A DNA stretch of 64,000 nt. It comes from Novosphingobium sp. RL4. GTDB taxonomy: Bacteria; Pseudomonadota; Alphaproteobacteria; Sphingomonadales; Sphingomonadaceae. The position numbers and the translations under genes were made by a program. Positions 31,539 through 41,770 of this stretch are shown piece after piece. The DNA is taken from positions 2,072,001 to 2,136,000 of the forward strand of contig NZ_CP141944.1 in the NCBI RefSeq assembly GCF_035658495.1. The letters run 5' to 3'. A model generated the notes under the pieces. The model did not search any database. It was not told the origin of the DNA and was given only the letters and a program-made list of their open reading frames with translations. How positions within the stretch are numbered: position 1 is the first letter of the stretch; each line of letters starts with the position of its first letter.

Positions 31539-32393
31539 ATGATGGACCGAAAGTTTCACTGCAGCGCCGATCGTCCTGCGCCTTCTCCTGATCCCGCCAT
31601 TGTCGAGGCGATCATGGAGCAGGTGCATTCGGCTCTGGCTGGTCGGCGGATGTGGCCTGTGGTCATCGGTATTTGCGGCGCGCAGGGGTCTGGGAAATCG
31701 ACTGCCGCGCGCGCTTTGATCGAAGCATGCGGCGAGGCCGGGCTTTCCGCTGCCGCGCTCTCGCTCGACGACCTCTATCTTGGGCACGAGGAGCGGCAGG
31801 AACTGTCGCGCGCCGTCCACCCCCTCCTCGCGACCAGAGGGGTTCCGGGCACGCATGATGTCATGCTCGGGCTGGATATTCTTGATGCGCTGGAGATTGG
31901 ATTTCCGGTGGCGCTGCCGCGTTTCGACAAGGCCAGTGACGACCGGCTGGCCGAGCGGGACTGGCCTATCGTGCAGCCGGGCTGCCACGTGCTGGTGTTC
32001 GAGGGCTGGTGCGTCGGTGCCTTTCCGCAAGCTTCGAGCGCGCTGGTCGACCCGGTCAACGCGCTGGAGGCGAAGGAGGATGGCGATGGCAGATGGCGCC
32101 GCTACGTCAACGATGCGCTGGGCGACGTCTATCAGCGACTGTTCGCGCGGATCGACCGTTTGGTCCTGCTTGCCGCGCCGGGATTCGAGGTGGTCCACGA
32201 CTGGCGACTGGAACAGGAGCGCGACCTTGCCGGAGAGGAGCACAAGGGCGTGCATGTCATGGACGAGGACCGGATTGCGCGCTTCATCGCCCATTACGAG
32301 CGGCTCACGCGCTGGATACTCTCGGAGATGCCGGCTCGCGCCAATCTGGTCATCCAACTCGACGCCCGGCGGCGCCCGCTCAGGATTGCCTGA
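31539..32393 (+). CDS. D-glycerate 3-kinase-like P-loop kinase
   Basis: The 284-residue protein has a P-loop (GICGAQGSGKST, about 43-54), SLDDLYL, RGVPGTHD, PRFDKASDDR, the FEGWCVGA box and a C-terminal DWRLEQE. These are the signatures of the plant-type glycerate 3-kinase family, which also contains uncharacterised kinases. It would phosphorylate D-glycerate, feeding 3-phosphoglycerate to glycolysis. AGGAAAG lies before two consecutive ATGs. It converges with the YihY gene, 12 nt apart. Confidence 0.82.
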   Translation: MMDRKFHCSADRPAPSPDPAIVEAIMEQVHSALAGRRMWPVVIGICGAQGSGKSTAARALIEACGEAGLSAAALSLDDLYLGHEERQELSRAVHPLLATRGVPGTHDVMLGLDILDALEIGFPVALPRFDKASDDRLAERDWPIVQPGCHVLVFEGWCVGAFPQASSALVDPVNALEAKEDGDGRWRRYVNDALGDVYQRLFARIDRLVLLAAPGFEVVHDWRLEQERDLAGEEHKGVHVMDEDRIARFIAHYERLTRWILSEMPARANLVIQLDARRRPLRIA

Positions 32394-32405
32394 CCCGACG
32401 ATTCC

Positions 32406-33485
32406 CTATTCGGTTTCCTGGCGCGCCTGCTCCGCACGGCGGCGCTTGCGGCGCTCAAGATCCCCTATCGAAGGCACGCGGTTGTCCACGAGGTCGGCCA
32501 GGACGGCGCCGCGTTCCCCGGCCGGGAGGGTAGGGCCGACGGTCGTATCGCAGTAGGTCTGGCGCTCGATCTCGGCATTCACCAGCGCGCCGAGAAGGAC
32601 GCCGTATGCGGAGAGGAACAGCCACATCAGGAACACCACAATGGCCGACAGCGACCCGTAAGTGGCATTGTAGTCGCTGATATAGGCGACATAGAGCGAG
32701 AAGCCGAACGATACCCCGATCCACAGCAAGGTCGCCAGCAGCGACCCGGGAGCCAGCCAGCGCCACTTCGCGGGACGTCTGTCGGGGCCATATCGCATGA
32801 TGAGGGCAAAACCCGCGCTGCCGAGGGCGACAGCGGAAATCCAGGTCAGCCACTTGAACAGGATCGCCGTCGCATCACCGAGGTAGACGCTGGTCTGCGT
32901 CTGCAGCCATGCGAAGACGCCGCCGGACAGCACCCCGGTCAGCGCGATAAGGATCGCCGAAACAGTGAGGCCGAGAGCCCTCACGGTCAGCGAGATCATT
33001 CCGCGGGTCTCTCGCTCCTCGTTGATGACATTCAGCGCACTGATCATACCGTTCGCCGCGCGCATGCCGCCGAATATCGCAAAGAACAGCGCGATCAACA
33101 GCGCGAACCCGGTTACGCCTCGGCTGGTGGTGACGATCTGGAGCAACTGTTCCTCCAGCATCCGGGCCACTTCGGGAGGAACGACTTCGACAATGCTCTG
33201 CATCTGATCGTGCACGGTGGCGACATCGCCGATTAGGCCGTAGATCATCACCGTGGCGCCGATCAGCGGCGTCAATGCGAGAAAGCAGTAGAAGGCAAGG
33301 CCTGCGGAAAGCAGGCCCAGTTCGTGAAAGCCGCTCATGCGGTAGACCCGCTTGACGATTTTCAGCCAGGCGGAACCGGGGATTTGCCACGGTGCGTTGG
33401 CGTCGGTTCCTGCCAGGGATCCGATGTGAAGAGTGTCTCCGGTGGTCTCCGGCATTGACGTCGGTGATCCTTCATCAGATTTCAT
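32406..33485 (-). CDS. YihY/virulence factor BrkB family membrane protein
   Basis: The 359-residue protein has about six membrane segments between residues 60 and 310, with the family signatures LGLLSAGLAFYCFLALTPL, the amphipathic loop after GVTGFALLIAL and SAIVVFLMWLFLSAYGVLLGALVNAE. A hydrophilic head and an Arg-rich tail (RRKRRR) flank it. The family was once annotated as RNase BN but is a membrane protein of unknown function. An alternative start 30 nt downstream (MPETTGD) has a more distant AAGGA; neither start is certain. Confidence 0.88.
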   Translation of the reverse strand: MKSDEGSPTSMPETTGDTLHIGSLAGTDANAPWQIPGSAWLKIVKRVYRMSGFHELGLLSAGLAFYCFLALTPLIGATVMIYGLIGDVATVHDQMQSIVEVVPPEVARMLEEQLLQIVTTSRGVTGFALLIALFFAIFGGMRAANGMISALNVINEERETRGMISLTVRALGLTVSAILIALTGVLSGGVFAWLQTQTSVYLGDATAILFKWLTWISAVALGSAGFALIMRYGPDRRPAKWRWLAPGSLLATLLWIGVSFGFSLYVAYISDYNATYGSLSAIVVFLMWLFLSAYGVLLGALVNAEIERQTYCDTTVGPTLPAGERGAVLADLVDNRVPSIGDLERRKRRRAEQARQETE

Positions 33486-33592
33486 TACAAACCCACTTGC
33501 GACAGGGAACTTTCGCTGTTGCAATGCGATAGGGTAATCCACGAGGGGGCCTGTTGCCCATACTCGACAGGGGGTGTTACATCGCGCTGCTC

Positions 33593-35905
33593 ATGCCTTG
33601 GCTAATCTCTCAGAAGCCGGCTTGTTCCCTTTCGCTGCGCGACGGTGCGGGACTTGCCACCATTTCCATCCTGCTGGCCCTGTCGGCAGCGCCTGTGCAT
33701 GCGCAGGAAAGTAGCGCCGTGCAGCCGCAAGCTGCAGCGCCCGCTCCGGCCTCGCCTGCTGCGTCCCCGGCGATCGAGGATGACGGGGTTCAGGCCGGCA
33801 AGATCGTCGTGCCGGCTCCGCCTGCAAACCTGCCGCTGCCGGAAGTGAAGACGATCATCCCCGATGACGAATTCAACAAGGCGATCCCCAGGCTGGATCC
33901 GCAGGACGATTCGGAACTCGACAAGCCGCTGGAATCGATCGAGGCGTTCGAGCGCCGGATGGCGAGCGAACAGACCGGTGCCAAGCCACAGGAAGGCCAG
34001 TCTGCTCCGCTCGGCAATCCGGCCCTGTCGGATGGCGATACGACCGAGGAGATCGGCGATGCGCCGGTTCGCGATGCTGAACTGAACGCGCCGCTGCCCG
34101 CGATCGACCAGTTCGAGGTGACGCCAGTCCAGTTCGCGGAAAAGAAAGAAGATACCAAGGACGTCGAAGTCGCTTACGAAACCCGGATCGACGGGCTGGC
34201 GACCGCTGACGACGAGACCGAAACGGACATGCGCAGCGAGTTCCGGTCGCTTTCCGCCCTGAAGAAGGGCGGCGGCAAGGCGGCGAACGTGGCGATGCTC
34301 AATGCCCGGCTCACCGAAGACAGCGCGCTGATGCAGACCGTGCTGGCGTCCGAGGGCTGGTATTCGCCCGTGGTGAACACCCGCATCGAACCGGCGGCCG
34401 AAGGCGGGCTGGTCGCGGTCGTTTCGGTGGCACCGGGTAAGCGCTATACTTTCTCCGATATCGTGGTGAAGGCCGATCCGACAGTGCCGGCGGACCTGAT
34501 CGCCCGGAACCTTTCCATCAAGGTCGGTGAGCCGATCGTCGCCCAGCGCGTTCAGGGTGCCGAAGCGCAAGTCGCGTTGGCGCTGCCTGAAAACGGCTAT
34601 GCCTTCGCCAAGGTGGGTGACCGTGACATCCTGCTCGATCAGGAAAGCGCCGACGGCGTCTACACGCTGCCTGTCGACGTCGGCCCGCGCGGTCGGTTCG
34701 GCGGTTTCACCACTTCGGGCGACCTGGCCTTTGATGCCGAACATGTTGGCGTACTCGCCCGTTTCAAGCGCGGCGAACTTTATGACAGCCGAAAGGTGGA
34801 CGACCTGCGCAAGGCGCTGGTGGCGACGAGCCTGTTCTCCACCGTTTCGGTCGAGCCGCGCAAGACCGGCGAGGCAGTTGGCGACGGTACGGAATACGTG
34901 ACGCTGAACGTCCAGCAGGATGCCGGGCCGCCACGCACGATCGCCGGTTCTCTGGGCTATGCCACGGGCGAGGGCATCACCGCTCAGGCGACCTGGACAC
35001 ATCGCAACATGTTCCCGCCGGAAGGCGCGCTGATCGCCAAGGCCATAGCCGGTACCCGGCAGCAGGGCGCGGGCGTGACCTTCCGTCGTTCCAATTCGGG
35101 CAAGCGAGACCGGACGTTCGAACTGGTGGCCGAGGCCTTCCACAACGACTACGACGCCTACAGTGCCTACACCGGCCGCATCGCAGCGCGTATCGCGCGC
35201 GATTCCACGCCGATCTGGCAAAAGAAGTATACTTACGCATTCGGCATCGAAATGCTGGGAACGGCGGAAACCGACTATAACCGCACGACCGGCAACCGCG
35301 ACCGCAAGCTCTATTACGTCGCAGGCGTGAACGGCCAGATCGGGCTCGACCAGACGGACAGCCTGCTCGATCCGACCAAGGGTTACCGCCTGACCACGCT
35401 GATCCAGCCCGAAGCCACCGTGCGCAACGGCTTTGACCCCTATGTTCGCGCGCGGGTAGATGCTTCGGCCTATTACCCGGTGACTGACAGCCTCGTTCTC
35501 GCCGGCCGTGTGCGCTTCGGTACGATCCAGGGCGCTGGCCTGTTCGACATTGCGCCGTCACGCAGGCTTTATGCAGGCGGCGGTGGCTCCGTTCGCGGCT
35601 ATGCCTACCAGGCGCTTGGCGAACAGGCGGCAGACGGTACCGCCGTGGGCGGACGCAGCCTCAACGAAGGTTCGGTCGAGGCGCGCTATCGCTTCGGCAA
35701 TTACGGCGTGGTGGCATTCGTCGACGCGGGGCAGGCCTATCGGGAGACGATGCCGCAGTTCAACAACTTGCGCTACGGCGTGGGTCTTGGCGGCCGTTTC
35801 TACACCAACTTCGGCCCCGTGCGCCTCGACATCGCGACGCCGATTGCCCGGCAACCGGGTGAATCGCGCTTCAACCTCTACGTTTCGATTGGGCAGGCAT
35901 TCTGA
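33593..35905 (+). CDS. tamA: TamA-like outer-membrane assembly factor (BamA superfamily)
   Basis: This outer-membrane protein would insert outer-membrane proteins with TamB. From 33593 it has 770 residues: signal peptide to about residue 37, a Pro/Ala-rich then strongly acidic region (about 38-205), POTRA domains (about 215-395) and a 16-strand barrel with the conserved loop GGSVRGYAYQ. The acidic region is unusually long for TamA. A TTG at 33554 with GAGGGGG upstream is an alternative start but would give an overlong signal. The stop overlaps the tamB ATG (TGATG). Confidence 0.88.
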   Translation: MPWLISQKPACSLSLRDGAGLATISILLALSAAPVHAQESSAVQPQAAAPAPASPAASPAIEDDGVQAGKIVVPAPPANLPLPEVKTIIPDDEFNKAIPRLDPQDDSELDKPLESIEAFERRMASEQTGAKPQEGQSAPLGNPALSDGDTTEEIGDAPVRDAELNAPLPAIDQFEVTPVQFAEKKEDTKDVEVAYETRIDGLATADDETETDMRSEFRSLSALKKGGGKAANVAMLNARLTEDSALMQTVLASEGWYSPVVNTRIEPAAEGGLVAVVSVAPGKRYTFSDIVVKADPTVPADLIARNLSIKVGEPIVAQRVQGAEAQVALALPENGYAFAKVGDRDILLDQESADGVYTLPVDVGPRGRFGGFTTSGDLAFDAEHVGVLARFKRGELYDSRKVDDLRKALVATSLFSTVSVEPRKTGEAVGDGTEYVTLNVQQDAGPPRTIAGSLGYATGEGITAQATWTHRNMFPPEGALIAKAIAGTRQQGAGVTFRRSNSGKRDRTFELVAEAFHNDYDAYSAYTGRIAARIARDSTPIWQKKYTYAFGIEMLGTAETDYNRTTGNRDRKLYYVAGVNGQIGLDQTDSLLDPTKGYRLTTLIQPEATVRNGFDPYVRARVDASAYYPVTDSLVLAGRVRFGTIQGAGLFDIAPSRRLYAGGGGSVRGYAYQALGEQAADGTAVGGRSLNEGSVEARYRFGNYGVVAFVDAGQAYRETMPQFNNLRYGVGLGGRFYTNFGPVRLDIATPIARQPGESRFNLYVSIGQAF

Positions 35906-38900
35906 TGTCGGAAGAAGACACCATGATCCCGGCCGACGAGCCCGAAGCGCCGGTCGAAAACGGCAAGCCGCGTCCCACGCTCGGACGCCGCCTGCGCATT
36001 CGCGTGCTCAAGACGGTGGTCGGGCTGGTGCTCGGCGTGATCGTGTTGGTCGCGGCGGTCATCTTTGGCATCGATACCGGGCCGGGTCACCGTTTCGTGG
36101 CAGAACAGATCGCGGGGCTGCAGTTCCAGAACGGCATGAGGATCAAGGTCGGCCGGATCGAGGGTTCGCTCTACAAGCGCATGACCTTGCACGATCTTTC
36201 CGTCAGCGATCCGCAGGGCGAATTCCTGTTTTCGCCCGAAATCGATGTGGACTGGCGCCCCTTCGCCTATCTCGAAAACCATGTGGACGTGCGCAGCGCC
36301 ACGGCGCAGCGGATGATCCTGCGGCGTGTCCCCAAGTTCAAGCCGACCCCGCCCAGCAACGAACCGCTGCTGCCCGACCTTGACGTGGACGTGGGCGTGT
36401 TGCGGATCGACCGCTTCATTTCGGAGCCGCCGGTTTCCGGCAATCGCCGTATCGTCACCATCGATGGGAAGGCGCACATTTCCGATGGCCGCGCGCAAGT
36501 GTCGGCCAAGGGCGGCACGATTGCGATCGAGGGCAAGGAAGGCGGGGACCGCTTCAACCTGCTGCTAGACGCGGTGCCTGCCAAGAACCGGCTGGCAATC
36601 GACGTTGACCTCGATGCCCCGACCGGTGGGGTCATCGCCGCTCTCGGCGGGCTCAAGCAGCCGCTGCGGCTCAAGCTGGGCGGCAAGGGCGACTGGAAGG
36701 CGTGGAACGGCCAATTCGATGCTGATCTCGGTGATGGCGAACTGGCCCGGCTGGCGCTGACCGCGCGGAACGGGACATTCGCGATCAAGGGGCCAACGCG
36801 TGTCGCGCGGCTGCTCACGGGGCCGACCGCAAGCCTGCTTGGCCCGATCACCAACCTCGATGTAACGGCGGCATTGGCCGAACGGCGCGCGACGCTGACC
36901 GGTAGGGTCTGGAGCGATGCTTTTACGCTGACCCCGGACGGGGTGATCGACCTTTCCAACAACAGTTTTCAGGACCTGAAGCTGAACTTCGCCCTGCTCA
37001 AGCCGGCAGCGCTGGCGCCGAACCTCAGCGGTTCGGGCCTGACCGCGGCCCTCGCGCTTGACGGTGCGTTCACCACGCCGAAGGTTGCCTATCGCATCAA
37101 TGCCGCCCGCGTGGTCATGAACGACATGGGGCTCGAGCGCCTGTCCGCCAGCGGCGCGGCGCGCGTGGATGCCGACAAGATTCTGATCCCGGTGTCCGCA
37201 CGCGTGCAGCGGGTGACGGGGCTGGACACGGTTGCAGGCGGTTCGCTAGCCAACGTCACGCTGAACGGCGATCTCGCCATCGACGGGACGCGCGTGCTGT
37301 CGGACAACATGCGGCTGAAATCCGATCGTATCGATGCCGGGCTGATCCTGGTGGCGGACGTCGCCAAGGGTTTCTACACCGGCGCCATTGACGGCAAGAT
37401 CGACAATTACCGGCTGGACAGCGTCGGCATCTTCAACATCCGCACCAACATGGACCTGAAGAGCGAAGGCAGTGGCTTCGCGCTGGACGGGACCGTGCGT
37501 GCGCGTTCGACCAAGCTTCTGAACGAGAGCCTCCAGACCTATCTGGGCGGCAATTTCGCGGCATCCTCACGCGTTCATTATGGGCCGGACGGCGTCGTGC
37601 GCTTTTCCTCGCTGCAGCTCAACGCGCCCGAACTCAAGGTCCAGGGCGGGCAGGGAAGCTGGTCGCCCAATGGCCGCATATCGCTGGCCGCGCGTGGCAG
37701 TTCCACCCGTTACGGCGCCATCGGCGTGCGCGTGACGGGCACGATCGCAAACCCCGATGCGCATGTCACGGCGGAACGTCCGGGCCTCGGGATCGGTCTT
37801 GCCAACCTCGATGCACGGATCAACGGCATTCGTGGCGGCTATCGCTTCGACATGACCGGGGACACCGATTACGGCCCGCTCAAGGCCGATGTCTCGCTGG
37901 GGCTCGGCAAGCAGATGGCGGTAGACATCAACAGCGCCAACCTTTCGGGCGTCGATTTCGCCGGACGCATGGTGCAGACCGCCTCCGGCCCGTTCGCGGG
38001 CGAATTGACCGCCAAGGGCAACGGCATCGGCGGTGCGCTGAGGCTGGACGCCGAGGGCAAGTACCAGGCTGTCGACTTCAACTTGCGCGCCAAGGATGCG
38101 GTCTTCGCTGGACCCGCCAATCTCACGATCGGTTCAGCGATCATCGACGGCCGCGCCGTGCTGTATGACCAGCCTGCAGTCGTCGCCGATGCGCAGATTG
38201 CGGGCACGACCATCGGCGCCTTCAATCTCGCTGCGGCGCGTGTCCTCGTGGATTATCGCGATGGGCGCGGCAAGGCGAAGGGTCTTGTAGAAGGCGTCAG
38301 CGGCGTTCCGTTCCGGGTCGCGCTTAACGCCGATCTTGCCCCTGAACTCTGGCGCGTGGCGCTGGAGGGCAAGGTACGCGGCCTTACCCTCAAGACGCAG
38401 TCTCCGGCACGGATTCTGCCCAAGGACGGCGGCTACGAACTCCTGCCCACCACGATCGGTTTCGGACAGGGCACGGCAAAGGTCGCCGGTACTTACGGCG
38501 CCGGCATGAAAATCCAGAGCCGGCTTGAGAACGTCGATGTCGGGCTAATCAATGCATTCGTTCCCGGCTATGGCCTGGGCGGCAAGGCCAGCGGCAGCTT
38601 CGATTTCGAACAGGCCAGTTCCACGGCCTTCCCGCGCGCCGACGCACGCATGAGCCTTGTGAATTTCACCCGCACCAGTTCGAGCACGGTAAGCCAGCCG
38701 GTCGACATCAACTTCGTTGGCAAGCTCTTGCCCGATGGCGGCGAGGCGAGGGCGGTGTTCCGCAAGCAGGGCAGCGTGATCGGCCGTATGGTCGCCAGCC
38801 TGCGACCGTTGCCGCCGGGCGAGGGGGCGTGGAGCACACGCCTGTTCCAGGCGCCGCTGGGTGGTGGCATCCGCTACAACGGTCCTGCCGACACGCTGTT

Positions 38901-40161
38901 TTCTTTCGCGGGACAGCCGGGGCAGACGCTCACCGGTTCGGTTGGCGTGGCGGCGGATTTCTCCTGCCGCCTTACCGATCCTTGCATAACCGGCCTGGTG
39001 AAGGGCAAGGACCTTACTTACGAATATCAGGCCTATGGAACCCGGCTCAGCAACATGACGCTGGACGGCAAGTTCAACGGCAACTCCTTCGAACTGACCT
39101 CGCTCAACGCCAATGCCGGCAGCGGCACGGTCAGCGCGAGCGGTCGTCTCAGCCTGGCGGCTGATGCCGGCTATCCGATGGATCTCGACGTCAAGCTCGA
39201 CCGGGCAAGGTTGGCGCGCAGCGATTCTCTTTCCGCCAGTGCGACGGGCACGCTCAACCTCACCAAGCGTGCGGGCGAGACACCGCTTCTGAGCGGTGAC
39301 TTGCGGCTTCCCGAAACCCGTTACGAGATCGTCCGCCAGGGCGCTGTCGAAGTGCCGCATCTCACCGGGGTGCGCTTCAAGCCGCGTTCCGGTCCGATGC
39401 GCGTTACCGGCGACGAGCCCGCCGTGCCGATGTCGAGCGCGTTTTCCTCGGTCCGGCTGGATCTTCATCTCAAGGCGCCCGAAAAGCTTTATGTCTCGGG
39501 CATGGGGCTGGAATCCGAGTGGAGCGCAGATTTCCGCCTGAGCGGAACCAGTTCGGCGCCGAGCATGGCGGGCGAGGTCAAGCTCGTGCGCGGTACTCTG
39601 GGTTTCGCGGGTCGTTCCTTCGAACTTTCCGACGGTCTCATCTCGTTCAACGGCGGTCAGACGATCGACCCCACCGTTGCCATCACCGCCACAGAGACGA
39701 TCGACGATATCGACGTGACCGTTTCAGTCAGCGGCCGGGCTTACAATCCGCAGATCGATTTCAGTTCCGATCCCAGCCTGCCTGATGACGAGGTTCTTTC
39801 GCGCATCCTGTTCGGCAGTTCGATCGCGAACCTCTCCGCGATCCAGGCGGTGCAGCTTGCATCGTCGCTCAATTCGTTGCGGGCCACCGGCGGCGGGATC
39901 AACCCGCTCGGCAAGTTGCGGTCTGCGGCGGGGATCGACCGGCTGCGGATTCTCAGCCCCGACGAGGCGAGCGGACGCGGGACGGCGCTGGCGGCAGGCC
40001 AGTACCTCACCGATGACATCTACGTGGAGCTTATCACTGACGCGCGCGGCTTCACCGCCACGCAGCTCGAAGTCAGCGTGACCAAGTGGCTGTCGGTTCT
40101 CAGCCAGGCCGGCGGATCGGGCGTCAACAGCCTCAACGTGCGCATCAAGAAGGATTATTGA
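35905..40161 (+). CDS. tamB: Translocation/assembly module protein TamB
   Basis: The 1418-residue protein has one N-terminal membrane anchor (about 35-55, VVGLVLGVIVLVAAVIFGI), a long series of beta-strand repeats forming a lipid-lined groove, and the C-terminal DUF490/TamB domain (about 1080-1418; SRILFGSSIANLSAIQAV, then the terminal strand). It spans the periplasm and works with TamA; AsmA-like TamB proteins also carry phospholipid to the outer membrane. Its start and stop overlap the neighbouring genes by one base each (TGATG), so the three are strictly coupled. Confidence 0.95.
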   Translation: MSEEDTMIPADEPEAPVENGKPRPTLGRRLRIRVLKTVVGLVLGVIVLVAAVIFGIDTGPGHRFVAEQIAGLQFQNGMRIKVGRIEGSLYKRMTLHDLSVSDPQGEFLFSPEIDVDWRPFAYLENHVDVRSATAQRMILRRVPKFKPTPPSNEPLLPDLDVDVGVLRIDRFISEPPVSGNRRIVTIDGKAHISDGRAQVSAKGGTIAIEGKEGGDRFNLLLDAVPAKNRLAIDVDLDAPTGGVIAALGGLKQPLRLKLGGKGDWKAWNGQFDADLGDGELARLALTARNGTFAIKGPTRVARLLTGPTASLLGPITNLDVTAALAERRATLTGRVWSDAFTLTPDGVIDLSNNSFQDLKLNFALLKPAALAPNLSGSGLTAALALDGAFTTPKVAYRINAARVVMNDMGLERLSASGAARVDADKILIPVSARVQRVTGLDTVAGGSLANVTLNGDLAIDGTRVLSDNMRLKSDRIDAGLILVADVAKGFYTGAIDGKIDNYRLDSVGIFNIRTNMDLKSEGSGFALDGTVRARSTKLLNESLQTYLGGNFAASSRVHYGPDGVVRFSSLQLNAPELKVQGGQGSWSPNGRISLAARGSSTRYGAIGVRVTGTIANPDAHVTAERPGLGIGLANLDARINGIRGGYRFDMTGDTDYGPLKADVSLGLGKQMAVDINSANLSGVDFAGRMVQTASGPFAGELTAKGNGIGGALRLDAEGKYQAVDFNLRAKDAVFAGPANLTIGSAIIDGRAVLYDQPAVVADAQIAGTTIGAFNLAAARVLVDYRDGRGKAKGLVEGVSGVPFRVALNADLAPELWRVALEGKVRGLTLKTQSPARILPKDGGYELLPTTIGFGQGTAKVAGTYGAGMKIQSRLENVDVGLINAFVPGYGLGGKASGSFDFEQASSTAFPRADARMSLVNFTRTSSSTVSQPVDINFVGKLLPDGGEARAVFRKQGSVIGRMVASLRPLPPGEGAWSTRLFQAPLGGGIRYNGPADTLFSFAGQPGQTLTGSVGVAADFSCRLTDPCITGLVKGKDLTYEYQAYGTRLSNMTLDGKFNGNSFELTSLNANAGSGTVSASGRLSLAADAGYPMDLDVKLDRARLARSDSLSASATGTLNLTKRAGETPLLSGDLRLPETRYEIVRQGAVEVPHLTGVRFKPRSGPMRVTGDEPAVPMSSAFSSVRLDLHLKAPEKLYVSGMGLESEWSADFRLSGTSSAPSMAGEVKLVRGTLGFAGRSFELSDGLISFNGGQTIDPTVAITATETIDDIDVTVSVSGRAYNPQIDFSSDPSLPDDEVLSRILFGSSIANLSAIQAVQLASSLNSLRATGGGINPLGKLRSAAGIDRLRILSPDEASGRGTALAAGQYLTDDIYVELITDARGFTATQLEVSVTKWLSVLSQAGGSGVNSLNVRIKKDY

Positions 40162-40364
40162 TGCGCCGTTGCAGCCTTCTCCTGGTGGCGATCCTGGCGC
40201 TTTCCGCCTGCCACCGGGAGCCGAGTTTCGATGAGCGGTATGAGACCGCCAGCAAGAAGATCGGCGAGACCGCGAAGGATATCGATGCCCAGATAGCGGG
40301 TACCGGAACTCCGCCCGGAGAAGCCGGCGCTTCGCCTCGGCCAGTTCCTGTATCGCAACCGTAG
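40161..40364 (+). CDS. Small lipoprotein coupled to tamAB
   Basis: The 67-residue product begins MRRCSLLLVAILALSAC, a lipoprotein signal with lipobox LSAC (Cys 17). The mature part is about 50 residues, with a charged helix (SFDERYETASKKIGETAKDI) and a Pro-rich tail. The ATG overlaps the tamB stop (TGATG), so it depends on tamB translation. The lack of an LolD-retention Asp after the Cys (His follows) suggests the outer membrane. Function unknown; its position suggests a helper of the TAM. Confidence 0.8.
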   Translation: MRRCSLLLVAILALSACHREPSFDERYETASKKIGETAKDIDAQIAGTGTPPGEAGASPRPVPVSQP

Positions 40365-40416
40365 ATTTACCTGTCGCTGCTAGTGATCCGCTCCATCGGC
40401 AGGATCAGGGGCGGTG

Positions 40417-40758
40417 ATGCGGACGGAAGGTTTTTGCGACAGGCTCAGCGAGCGTCATGAAGTGCTGCTGCGCGCGAGGTGCCGCAAGTCGAGCTGGCAT
40501 GTCTTCGCTGTGGAACTGTCCGACATTTCCGAGGGCGGGTGCTGCATTGTCGGCAACGCGGATGATTTCGAGCCGGGCCAGAGCGTGGCGCTGCGCATCG
40601 CGCACCTCAAGGCGATCCCTGCGCATGTCCGCTGGATTCGCGAGAGCCGTGTCGGCATCGAGTTCCTTTCGCCTCTGGGCAGCCGCGTGATCGGGGATCT
40701 CGACAAGGCATACGGTATCCGCGGTGCGCGCAAGGATACCCTGTCGGAAGGGTTCTGA
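40417..40758 (+). CDS. PilZ domain protein
   Basis: The 113-residue protein is a single PilZ domain, the cyclic-di-GMP receptor fold. The RxxxR ligand motif is RLSER (near residue 9), the second motif DxSxxGG is DISEGG, and the beta-barrel ends with VGIEFLSPL. Both ligand motifs are intact, so c-di-GMP binding is likely. A GTG one codon upstream is an alternative start; AGGGG precedes both. It stands apart from the tam genes by about 50 nt. The output is unknown. Confidence 0.85.
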   Translation: MRTEGFCDRLSERHEVLLRARCRKSSWHVFAVELSDISEGGCCIVGNADDFEPGQSVALRIAHLKAIPAHVRWIRESRVGIEFLSPLGSRVIGDLDKAYGIRGARKDTLSEGF

Positions 40759-41035
40759 TCCGGGGAAGCATCGCTTCGCGAAAGGGCGGTGAAGGCTGAT
40801 GTCCCTGTTTACATCCCGGCCGGAAAGGCGGCCATTCACCAGGAAGCTTGCCGTAAAGGCAGCTCAGTGGCGCTGATTCGCGCGCGGGTTCCGGGTATCG
40901 TTAAGCCGGCGTTATGCGGTCTTCTAAGGGTTCTTCCGAAAGCGCGATGAAACCATGCCCTGCCGATAATGGTATGCCGGCCTCGTGGGATGCCCCCGCC
41001 TGGCCGGTGTCCATCATCTTTCGATAGGGACCGCA

Positions 41036-41290
41036 ATGAAGAAAACAGTGATCGCTGCAATGGCCCTGGGCCTTGCGCTGTCGGCATCGGCCCAGGCCAA
41101 TGCCGGCACCAAGGCTTATGGGAGCACCTTCGGGAAATCGTCCTATGCGCAGGAGCGATTCGGGAAATCCCCGTTCCGTCCCGGCCCGCTCAAGGGCAGA
41201 GATAAATACCATTGGGGTAATGGCCGCCCGGACAAGGGCCATGGAAACGGGAACAGCCACAATGACCACGACAAGTCTCGCGGGTGCTGA
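41036..41290 (+). CDS. Small secreted Gly/His/Lys-rich protein
   Basis: The 84-residue product starts with a good signal peptide (MKKTVIAAMALGLALSASAQANA) and its mature part of about 60 residues is basic and rich in Gly, Lys, His and Asn (GRPDKGHGNGNSHNDHDK). AGGGA lies a few bases before the ATG. I recognise no family. The His/Asn-rich tail might bind metal, which is only a guess from composition. It lies just before the tRNA cluster. Confidence 0.65.
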   Translation: MKKTVIAAMALGLALSASAQANAGTKAYGSTFGKSSYAQERFGKSPFRPGPLKGRDKYHWGNGRPDKGHGNGNSHNDHDKSRGC

Positions 41291-41378
41291 TCCGGCTGAC
41301 TGAATAATTCGGGGAGAGGGGCCTGGAAGGCACCGCGCGTTGAAGCGGGGGCTGTGTCAGGACTGCAGGGTAAGGAAA

Positions 41379-41454
<76 letters not shown>

Positions 41455-41482
41455 ACGCGTTTTCCGCGCAAGGTAATGGAAA

Positions 41483-41558
<76 letters not shown>

Positions 41559-41583
41559 ACACGTTTCCGTGCTTGGACAGGGA

Positions 41584-41659
<76 letters not shown>

Positions 41660-41770
41660 ACATACCCTGACCTGGGCTGCCGTGTCAGGCCTTGCGAGCC
41701 CGACCATCCGGCGGCGGAGAGGCCCCTATAGCGTGTGTTTTCAGGATGGGAAGGGGAAAATTCAAGAATT

